DNA from: Sthenelais limicola
Taxonomy: Eukaryota > Annelida > Polychaeta > Phyllodocida > Sigalionidae
Direction: 5' to 3'
Assembly: GCA_942159475.1 (NCBI GenBank)
Contig: OW804096.1
Span: forward strand, 107,420,194-107,484,193
Length of the DNA stretch: 64,000 nucleotides
The notes beneath the pieces are model-generated. The model worked only from the letters and a program-made list of their open reading frames with translations. It had not been told where the DNA came from and did not search any database. The first letter of the stretch is position 1, and the number at the start of each line of letters is the position of its first letter. The position numbers and the translations under genes are program-made. This document shows positions 11,806 to 20,863 of the stretch, piece after piece.

Positions 11806-12842
11806 GGGTGGAGTAAATTTTAAAAAAAATTATCAAATTTTGATGAATAATGATGAAATACACGGGATATATGTATAGAACATCAAATGTATTGATTTGA
11901 GTTTTTCTTGAATCATAGCAGAGAAATAGCATGGCAGCAAAAGGTGGTGGGTACCTTAGCACCTGTCATCTACGTCACACCTTTCATAGGGTTTTTAGAG
12001 CCTTATAAGGTATAAATTTAATAACAAACTTTAAATTTGACGTTCATTATTAACTTTGCTTAATAGCAATCTATGTAGACCGAAATTAATAATTTCCGAG
12101 TAGTTTTTACATGATTTTTACTCCAAATTGCTTTTGTCGTCTTCGTCACGCTTTTGTCGTCTTTGTCACGTCGTCTACGTCACGTCTGCCATCACAAAAT
12201 GTCACAAATTGTATCCCTAACACATATATATAATATTAGAACCTTTATCCTTAAAATCTTTGCCTCTAAATACTTAAACAGAACAGGAACAATCAGTACA
12301 AGTATTCAAGTCAACTTCAAAAGGTAAACGAGGGTATTCTAAATATAATGAGTTATATAATGTGTGTACATTATATATGGGCAGAGGGTCAATGACCTGT
12401 CACCCTTACCGCTGCCATTATGATTACCATTACTGAATGGTTATTTGGCTATAACTTTTCTTCTAGTTAGAATATTTTCACAAACTAAAATGTGTTATCA
12501 CCCTTATGTCGAGACCTATCAAGTACACAATAGTTCAATACATCATGTGCATATTTCTTTTATTTATTTCTATCTAAATTCTAATTCATGTAGAAATATG
12601 AACCATTATTCGACATTCTATTTTTGGCATTTTTTTTTCATATTTAGGATCTATTTTTCGACCCCCCTGTAAAAAAATTACTAATAATCAGAATGGTTCC
12701 ATACTTGGTAGTTCAATGCACATATATATAAGGATAATAAAAAATAACAAATCAACAGATTAATGTAAAAATTATTTTGCGTACCCAGGGGGGGGGGGGG
12801 GGGTCTAGGGGGCCAAATGTTGTCAAATTGGTGGAATTAGCC

Positions 12843-13688
12843 ATATATGCAACACCAGTGTTTTAACCCTAATTTGCCCCTGGATACATAGAATATTACA
12901 CAAACAATTGTCATTGCCATATTGAAATGTCTCGATACCTTATTTTTATCAAACTGTAATATATCAAGAAATGATAAAATATTATTTCAATATACCCTGT
13001 ATAGGAAGTGCGGGGACTGGGGAACAGACGCACCCCACAAAGCAGACAAAACAAATAAGATGGGATGAGAGACTGCAGGCCACATAAGTCAAGGGGAAAG
13101 CCCTGAACAAAGGCTTGACCAACACAACACACACAGCTCCCAAACAGTCGATCTCATGCAGTAAGTAACCCAGGCATCAGCTCAGGGCTTCCCACAAACA
13201 ACAGAGTTAGGCACTAGCGGGAACATACATCCAGGGCTCCCTCTAGCCGAGCCATAGATACTATGCTATTACGTCTGTACAGCTAGAAATCCTCCAACCA
13301 CAAGGCAGACAAACAAACAACACTGCAGGGCACATTACGCAAGTAGGCCATCAGCTGAGCTGCATACTGCTAAAAAATTATTTTTGTTCGAGCATCGGGG
13401 CACTACTTTTGACAGCAGTTCCCAATTGCTAATACTCCACATTCCTTGCAGTTTGTGGAAGATTCGGCATTGATTCGGGCAATGCAAAGCCCATGGAGCC
13501 AATGGCATGGCTTCATTTTTAATAGTAAATTTGATAATTATTTATTGAACCTTGATGCTAGGGTTATACCAATGTTTTTATGGATTCCAGATCTCCAGAA
13601 TCTCCTAATTCCGAATCTGCCAAGTACCACACTGTAACCTTTGATTTGATTTGATTGCTATTTTGGATCCTGTTGACAAAAAGATCAG
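12843..13688. other. Intergenic, nothing recognised
   Basis: No exon, RNA gene or clear element was seen. The minus-strand open frame 12911-13132 is not protein-like. Confidence 0.4.
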
Positions 13689-14168
13689 AAGCCAAATAGA
13701 AGAACTGCAGAAGCTAAGTTGTGGCTTCAATACATGGAAATGATCAAAATTCTTCGCACTTTCATCAAAGCAGAACGCATTGGTAACTGGAACCTCCATC
13801 TTCATACCTTATCGGAGATGCTACTTTATCTTGCCACTGCTGGCCACAATCTGTATACTAAATCTGTCCAGATATATCTACAGAGGATGAATGCACTCCA
13901 GATAGAAAATCCACAAGTATATGCCAAATTTCAGGAAGGGTATCATGTTGTGCGTGGAAGTCATCGCTTTTGGTCTGGGCTATGGCCTGACTTAGTGATT
14001 GAACAATGCCTCATGAGGACCATGAAAACAACAGGTAGGCTGACAAGAGGAAGGGGCATGACAGACAGACAACGGGCAATATGGCTCCTTTCAATGCCTT
14101 CAGCCAGTGAAATTTTTTTACCGAAAACTCAAAATGATCTAACTTCACATATATTAAAGCTACAATAA
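13689..14168 (+). pseudogene. Fragment of an uncharacterised multicopy invertebrate protein family
   Basis: The frame reads through RRTAEAKLWLQYM near 13698-13736, then YLATAGHNLYTKS, GYHVVRGSHRFW, LVIEQCLMRTMKTTGRLTRG and MTDRQRAIWLLSMP. I recognise these blocks from a protein family that recurs in many copies in invertebrate genomes without an assigned function. The match starts after an in-frame stop (13674-13676), lacks its own ATG at that position, and loses the family pattern after LLSMP before stopping at 14168. It is therefore a truncated copy or one exon of a longer gene. Recurrence near repeats suggests a mobile-element origin. No catalytic motif can be pointed to. Confidence 0.5.
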
Positions 14169-14441
14169 TGTGTCATACATCAAATGAAAGGTAATTTTGT
14201 TGTCTACAAATGGTTTTTACGTACAAACCTGTAGGATTGATATCTCGGCCGGTATTCAAGAAAACGTGAAACGAGCGCCCCCTAGCGTAGATTTTTGATG
14301 TGTTATAAAGGGGACTTTAGTCTACACATTCCTGCAAAAATAAATTCTGTTACAATTAGTGGTGGGTCGAACCATGAATTGCCTGGACAATAAGGGACAC
14401 AAATATCAAGCCTTAGAATTGTAGAAGCCTCGACAGCAGGA
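14169..14441. other. Nothing recognised
   Basis: Short AT-rich spacer between the protein-family fragment and the repeat copy at 14.44 kb. Confidence 0.4.
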
Positions 14442-14715
14442 TATCCATATAATATACGGGTAGAGCGATTTCTACGAAAAAGAGGTAGGAAAGAGGGGTT
14501 TCTTTGTTTCACATGTTCTCGGAATCTGGGGTCTCCCCATCTACTTTGTTGGTCTCTACAGGTCCGTCGACCCTGTCTGGAGGTCATTATATGTGGTTTG
14601 TAAAGGTATCTGGGGTGAAAATGTGATTTTGAAGCCTTTTTTAAAATGGGATCTCTACACTATTTATAGCCTGGGAAAGCCCCTGTGAGACACTATGTCA
14701 TTTTCCACAACCTTT
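14442..14715 (-). repeat. Dispersed repeat with TATA-like box, copy 1
   Basis: About 270 bp matches 39568-39842 in inverted orientation with few differences. On the minus strand it contains CTATAAATAGTG just inside the 5' side. It may be an LTR or promoter-bearing fragment of a retroelement. Open frames here are incidental. Confidence 0.75.
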
Positions 14716-14726
14716 CTGGGGGAACT

Positions 14727-15200
14727 AACTACATGCAGAGGAGTGGGAGTGAAGGAGAGGGGAGGGAAAGGGTGGGGGTATTGGAGAGAGGGAGGGAATG
14801 GAGAGGGTGTAGGAGGGGGAGAGTTAAGAAAAGGGAGGGTGGGGGAATAGGAGAGGGGGATCGAGGGGGAGAGAAAACACAGGGGGAAAGAGGCAAGGGA
14901 GAGGATGTAGGGGAGGGGAGGGGGAGCATGAGGTATGAAAGACAGAGAAGAGGGGGAGGAAAAAGAGGGAGAGGGGGAAGTGTGGGGAGAGAGGGTGACC
15001 GTCCAAGAAGATGGGGAAAGAGAGGAGGGAGAGGATGTAGGGGAAGGGAGAGAGGGGAGGGGGAGCATGAGTAAGAGGGGAGGGAGAGGGGAGGAATCAG
15101 AGATGGGGTTAGGAGAGAAAAACAGGTATGAAAGCGGAGAAGAGTGGGAGGGAAACAAGGGAGAGGGGGAAGTGTGGGGAGAGAAGTGTAGGAGGACGGG
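14727..15200 (+). repeat. Polypurine (GGGAGGGGGAGA-type) tract
   Basis: About 470 bp of nearly unbroken purines on the plus strand, made of degenerate GGGAGAGG/GGGGGAG words. Long open frames on both strands (277 codons on minus, 129 on plus) are Pro/Ser-rich or Gly/Arg/Glu-rich and come from this composition alone, so they are not called as genes. Such DNA can form triplex or G-quadruplex structures. Confidence 0.85.
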
Positions 15201-15860
15201 TACTTTGCTAGTATTGAATAAAACCTTTAAAAAACACAAAAGTTCAGTGAGTAGCGGCTCCGAGTTGCGTCTTGGGGTGACGATCATGATACTGGTTACC
15301 GGATAGAAGAGCAGCAAACTGCTTTCTCTATGTACCGTATACGGCGCCAATGGCGCCAGTTCTCCCTCCCCCACCCACCCACACCTCTGAAGAGTATTTG
15401 GTAGGCCTAGTTCCTGTATGCAAAAGTAGAGGTCATGGGAGTCGCGGACGAGTATTTGTTTAGTTCCGTTGTGCAAAAGTAGAGGTCGTGAATCCAACCC
15501 AAGAAGCTAGGGAGGAAAGTATGTAAATAGAAAATGTACTACAGGTAATAGAATTCGTAAGTTAGCTAAGATTTTTCTTCATAATCATGTCAAGGGGATC
15601 AATATCTACGAGAATCAGTCACTGGTTTTAGGCCTACAACATGTTTTCTATGCAAACAGGTCGAGATTGCCTGGGTCCCGTACTATGGTCCTTGCCGAAC
15701 CCCAGGGGTCTGATGTGACTGATGATACCCTAAGAGTAGGCCACGGCCACGGCCGCGGGTTTGTCACGCTTCATCAAGCACCACACCAAGATGAGGCCTG
15801 GTTGAAAACTTCTTTTGATCACCGAGTTTATCCAAACATCATTATGGTATAGTAGATCTA
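15201..15860. other. Nothing recognised
   Basis: Mixed-composition DNA. The open frame at 15667-15852 has no known domain. Confidence 0.35.
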
Positions 15861-15872
15861 AAAAATTGTAAT

Positions 15873-16050
15873 ACTGTAAACGTATTAATGTTCGCGCAGG
15901 ATTTATATTTGCGCACATAAGGGTGTCCGCGAAAATTGCAGAAAAAAACTATAATTATTATATAAACAAAGTGTGAGGCTTCCTTGCTGCGCGAATTTAA
16001 ATCCATGTGAAAAGGTGTCAAAGTACTTAGAATACTTTTGAATTTAAAGT
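15873..16050. repeat. TTCGCG-containing foldback-like fragment
   Basis: AACGTATTAATGTTCGCG followed by AGGATTTATATT, and later GCGCGAATTTAAATCC, give inverted partial matches of a repeat type seen in many marine invertebrates. The boundaries are unclear. Confidence 0.3.
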
Positions 16051-16394
16051 AATGGTGAGTCCAGGGTCTACATGCAATCAAGATTCAACTGCTAACATTT
16101 TTTTAAAAGTTTAAAATGCTTGTGCCTGGCAATTCCAGTCTTCCCAACAACAAAACAAATTGCTGCAGACTAATGCAGTAAATAGTCCATTAGAAAGAAT
16201 GATATTGTTTATTATAGCCCAAACCATTAAATAAGGCCCATAAACATTATGTTTCCAGACATCCCTTCAATTGAACCCTAATAGTTTTTTATTTTTTTAT
16301 GCGAGTTCTGAACAAGTATATATATTATCAGAGCTTACAATGTGGGAAGCGGTTTGGTACAACTGTCACTTTTTAGAAATTGTTTGATGGTCAA

Positions 16395-16408
16395 GTTGCC
16401 ATGGCAAC
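16395..16408. promoter_or_regulatory. Perfect RFX X-box palindrome
   Basis: GTTGCCATGGCAAC is the ideal two-half-site RFX motif. Related words (GTTGCCATGGTTAC near 16.9 kb, TTGCCATGGTAA in the inverted-repeat arms) suggest it belongs to a repeat rather than to a nearby ciliary gene. Confidence 0.4.
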
Positions 16409-17196
16409 TGTTTCTGAAAGATTTTGAAATTGTAAAAACATAAGGACCTTGTGGCAATTAAATCTCTCTCATTTCATGAAAAATTGATGAAAACTAATTT
16501 CATCTCAGTAAATTGTGATAAACAAATTTCCGCATCTGAGGATATATCACATGAGTGATTCCAATATTGTCCCAAGGAATAAAAACAGTAGGAGTCGAGC
16601 GTCGAAATGGTAAAAAATGACCAATTTCGGCATAGTTTGGGGAGACATCCAAGATAAGGAAACATCTTGTCTTTACTCAGAATGGTAGACCTCCCAGATT
16701 ATTCCATAAGGCTGATGTCCAAATTCCATTGATGATATGATGTATTGTAGATATTGAATTCTCAAATAATTGGCTCTAAGAAGATATGAAATGAAATTAA
16801 AGTAATGTAAATTCAATTGGAATACTAGTTAAAAGGCAAATAGAGCCCAAAATATGGCCAGAGTGATGATATTACCAAATAACGGAGCATAGTTTTGCTT
16901 ACTTGGTTGCCATGGTTACATCAGTGATTTCAATTAAAAAATGCAATTCCAATCTCAAGTATGGCTCTAGAATTATGAGTATACCAAACTATAAGTTACA
17001 CATTACAGATTAAATGGTTGAATTTTATATTTCTATAAGTGTCCATGTCATGGGCCTTATTTAGTGCAATTACCTATAGTCCAATCTTGCCAGTTATGTT
17101 CTTACAGCTTTTGTAACTAAAGCTGCTCTATAATTTACATCATCATTAGCAGGTCTTCACCGAGTTATCTAACGATTTTCACTTTATATTTGATAG

Positions 17197-17443
17197 TCAG
17201 GTAGATTGGTGCAAGAATTGTTCAAATTGGTATTAGAGCATGAAATTTGGTACAGTGATAGATTTTGGTAAGCTGATTAATTTTGGATATTGACCCATTC
17301 TGAAAAATTGTTTTCTTGAGTTCTGTTGCCATGGTAAAATTTTTTCAGTGAAATTTTGGCCATTCCCTGGAAATACTGAAATCTAACAAATAATTTGATA
17401 TGGTATATGCACACAAAGTAGTCTATGGAATAGTTCTCTAATT
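17197..17443 (+). repeat. Left arm of long inverted repeat
   Basis: About 250 bp matches 20344-20610 in reverse complement at roughly 90 percent by eye. Both contain the word TTGCCATGGTAA or its complement. The two arms enclose about 2.9 kb that includes LTR-like repeat copy B and the short LTR at 19.6 kb. Confidence 0.75.
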
Positions 17444-17468
17444 TGTTTAACTATTTCCCAACTATTTA

Positions 17469-18422
17469 ACCCAACCTTGTCCCAAGAGTTTGGGTCTCTT
17501 TCTTAATGTTTAAGAATGATATTTGAGTATTTGAGTATTGGTGACCACCAGTAGATTTAAATATACTTGCCACCATTTCTAAAACCCTGTCCTGCCCTCT
17601 ATAGTCATAGCCCCACATAACATGTGACCTGCCTCGGCCAATAAGATCAGAGGATACAGGAGCCTGTTTACCCATTTACAGGCTACAGGCCACACTGCCC
17701 TGCCACCTATTGTTAACTAGTGGCAATTCCAAAACCAAATAATAGCTTGGCTTTTACTTGACCATGATCTGGTCAGTTCTTAAATCACTGAATTTAGATA
17801 TTTATTGAACTTTCCATTAAGTAAGAGATCGATAATAGTGTGTTTGGGAACTAATCTCAATGTAATTTCGAAAGAACCATCCAATATTAATACTAGGGAC
17901 GGCAACTTTGACCTGTATTCAATATTGTGCAACTCAATTTTAATATTCCCATGGGTGTAACTAGCAAATATTGCCCCCTTTTCATATTTCTCTATTATAT
18001 GTTATGTAACGCCCCAGCCTTATCTCTATTGTTGTATAATTCATAACTATTACGTTACAACACCGTTTATTAATGTAATAACTCCTAGGCGGAGCGAATT
18101 AGTAATTAATGGGGGATAATATCTTATACCTCATTGTGTCCACCCCTAAAATTTAACTTTCTACCGAGGTCCTAATGTCTGGGCGCTGCCCCATTAATGA
18201 TTTATAATGTATTTCTATTGGTCGCCCTGCACCTGCCAATTAGCTTTAAGGGATTACCTTATGGTAATTCTCTCAACTATATAACAGGTGTATCACGCAT
18301 CTTCTAGTTAGTTGTCATACCTATTACATCAAGGTATTTACCATCATATTTCATGGCAATAAACATCACTTCATATTCTACAAGTTCTTCACTCCTTTGT
18401 TACAACTATTATAACACTATAT
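17469..18422 (+). repeat. LTR-like dispersed repeat, copy B (empty-site copy)
   Basis: This 954-bp copy corresponds to 7358-8883 without its MITE. At about 18107 it has a single TTAA where copy A has the 570-bp insertion. A TATATAA box and AATAAAC lie near the 3' side as in copy A. Substitutions between copies are few, so the two are recent relatives. Confidence 0.75.
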
Positions 18423-19500
18423 ATATGTTTATTTGCTTTGTCTTGCATCACCCCTGGAATCTATATTAATAATTGCTACCTGTGATAGATGGGGGCTTCT
18501 AGTTACTATTAAATTCCATTTTATTTGATGGGTAAGGGACTGAGAATATGTCATAATTTAAAAAGATGTGCATTCTCAGACATTTTTATCTGCAAGTCGG
18601 CATGGTGTTGAGGTCACCTCCTTGTACAGGTGTGCTCAAAATCCAATATAGCTGCCATCAGGGAGCAAATTGTCCTATTTTAGCTCCTTAGCTCTAGATC
18701 TTAGGCACAGGTTAGGCATTTAATAGCAACATATATTACAAGTAAATCATATGTTGGCTATGACTCCTTACATAGTAATTACATGACTTTGAATGTTTTA
18801 ACCCCCCTAAAATTGAAGTGAAAAATGTAAAGTTGCCAATTTCTGTCTGGCAATGTAATGGCATAAATGTAAAGAACACCTGAACAACTTTTCTTGAGAA
18901 TTTGAGGACATTTTTTTTCAAGACCATAATCACAGTCTTACTTGCTTCATTTTCCTGAAGTTATATAAAGGTTCTCGAAAAGGCCCCAAATTTGGTATGT
19001 GGGTGGTTGACAGGAATGCCTATGAAGACCCACTTTCAATTTTCTAATGTTGTAGAGGAAAATGGGATTTTTTTTGTATTTCTGGTTTTTTTAACAAGGT
19101 ACTCAAAAGTCATTATTTTTTGCTGAAATGTCTTGTTGGGACTATTTGTCACTCCAAGCAATGAACAAAAAATGAAAACAACTGTCCTGACCCCCCATCA
19201 CAGTGCAATAAAGTATCAATCAATACCTTAGCCAGGGCTACAACTATGATTCAGTATACTACTACCCTTGGTGCTGCCATCTGTACTATAGGATTGAGGC
19301 TTCCTCAATCTGTACTCTTGTCAATACCTTTTTGTGCATGCTGGAAAATGAACTCTTTTTATGTACAAACTGTTTATTGCAGTGCCTACAGTTACATCAG
19401 AATAACAATGTCAATTAAAATCATATAATAAATATCCCTGCAACAGAGATAAGTACATGTATGTCACTTCTTTGATTGGGAGAACTGCATGGTGTTCTGA
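18423..19500. other. Repeat-derived spacer, no gene
   Basis: No exon was found. It contains the first copy (18918-18935) of an 18-bp word that recurs exactly at 20065-20082. Confidence 0.35.
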
Positions 19501-19511
19501 AAAAAAACCAA

Positions 19512-19590
19512 GAGTTCCTGCTGGGAATCAAACCCCGGCCTCTGGCTTGAGAAGCAGAAGCTCTGTACACTCACCCACCAAGCCACAGCT
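19512..19590 (-). repeat. tRNA-derived SINE head or tRNA pseudogene
   Basis: The minus strand shows an A-box-like TGGCTTGGTGG and a B-box GGTTTGATTCC at tRNA-like spacing, with imperfect stems and no clean cloverleaf. It directly abuts the short LTR at 19593. Confidence 0.5.
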
Positions 19591-19592
19591 AT

Positions 19593-19877
19593 TGTTATGT
19601 AACATTACGTAACATGGTGTAACCTCATTATCTATCAATTATCACCTATTAATTATATTATCTCATTACTAAAATCGCTAATTATGCTTAGCTACCCAGT
19701 ACTGTGCAAGTCTACTTATTCATGCTAAGCCATAGGTATTACGTAAGGGCTCCGCCCCCTACTCTTTACCCACATCCTGAAGGAACATGTGTACAGATTC
19801 TAGTTCATTAAATCAGTTGCTTCGCTCTTCTCACGAAGACCACATGTTCGTTTGTATTCTTCCATCATACCTTAACA
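19593..19877 (+). repeat. Short LTR (285 bp)
   Basis: Begins TGTTATGTAACATTACG and ends CCTTAACA. It is followed at once by CTGGCGGACAACC, the same arrangement as in the Ty3-type element at 53.2 kb (ends TTACA, then CTGGCGAACAAAC). The TGT...ACA ends plus a shared primer-site-like sequence support an LTR. Confidence 0.5.
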
Positions 19878-19983
19878 CTGGCGGACAACCCGTTCGATCT
19901 TGGACTTATAAAATCTCACATGAAGAATCGAGTTCTTACCTGAATATGGAGAGATTATTTGAACATTTTATCAGAATATAAGC

Positions 19984-20070
19984 TATGGAAGATGCTGCGA
20001 ATTCGCCTGAGTTGGCATTGTTCGACAGACTAAAAAGATCGGTAGAACGTTTAGCAGCCATCCCTCAAGA
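19984..20070 (+). pseudogene. gag N-terminal remnant
   Basis: An ATG at 19984 opens a short frame starting MEDAANSPELALFDRLKRS, about 107 bp after the end of the short LTR, where gag should begin. The frame is lost after about 29 codons, where an unrelated sequence takes over. It is called gag by position only. Confidence 0.3.
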
Positions 20071-20343
20071 CCATAATCACAGCTGTTAACAGGGGGATTG
20101 AGAATTTCTGATTATAGAGGCAATCAGAGCCCACTTACTTGATTTGAATACAGCTCAGTGATATGAAGCATATCACTGAAAATGTTATCATTAAATAAAT
20201 GTTACATTCTAGAACATAAATAATTGCCTTACCCCACAAAATATACATAAAATGAGCCATTTTGAAGAAATTTCAGTATATTATCAGTTGCTTAGCAACC
20301 ATACATAGCCTAGCAACCATATAATTCACCGAAATAATTCGAA

Positions 20344-20610
20344 AAATTAGAGAACTATTCCATAGACTACTTTGTGTGCATATACCACATCAAATTATTT
20401 GTTAGAATTCAGTATTTCGAGGGAATGGCCAAAATTTCACTGAAAAAATGTTACCATGGCAACAGAACCCAAGAAAACAATTTTTCAGAATGGGTCAATA
20501 TCCAAAATTAATCAGCATACCAAAATCTATCACTGTACCAAATTTCATGATTTAATACCAATTTGAACAATTCTTGCATTTTTTTGCACCAATCTACCTG
20601 ACTATGATAT
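20344..20610 (-). repeat. Right arm of long inverted repeat
   Basis: Reverse-complement partner of 17197-17443. It carries a small insertion near 20.58 kb relative to the left arm. Confidence 0.75.
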
Positions 20611-20863
20611 GTTTCAGGAAAATGACTCATAAGTCGCGAAAATTAGATTTTGAGATATCATCATATTTGAAAAGATGAGTTCAAGCCGATTCCAACGAAT
20701 GTAAACATTAAGAATATCTAATAAGTACTTTCATCTCTTTGGTCAGATATTTTTATTTTTGAAAAAAAGGTTTGCAATATTTCTAGGTGGATAATTACCA
20801 TTAAAGTAGCTAAATGTCTTTATAATGATTTCACGTCATAAATACCTCCCCTGTATCATGTAG

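Larger units (their letters stand above)
8884..12842 (+). mobile_element. TIR DNA transposon (4-bp TSD), copy A, with nested insertion
   Basis: The left end is GGCCAATTCCACCAATTTGA and the right end is its inverted counterpart (GGTGGAATTAGCC at 12830-12842). The terminal homology runs past 30 bp, through ACAACATTGG to a C-run. The flanking four bases are ATAT on both sides. The homologous copy at 60828-62063 has ACCT on both sides, so the element makes 4-bp duplications. Without the nested element (9291-11803) it is about 1.45 kb. Internal sequence includes repeated TCGTCACG/GTCGTC words (12.13-12.19 kb). No transposase is visible. Families with 4-bp duplications include Sola1 and Ginger; I cannot assign one. 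Confidence 0.8.

Noticed and set aside
12445..12672. 75-codon frame inside the 4-bp-TSD transposon
   Set aside because: Not preserved in the second copy at 60.8-62.1 kb and without transposase motifs.
14664..15497. 277-codon minus-strand open frame rich in Pro, Ser and Leu
   Set aside because: It is produced by the polypurine tract on the other strand. There are equally open frames in other phases and no domain.
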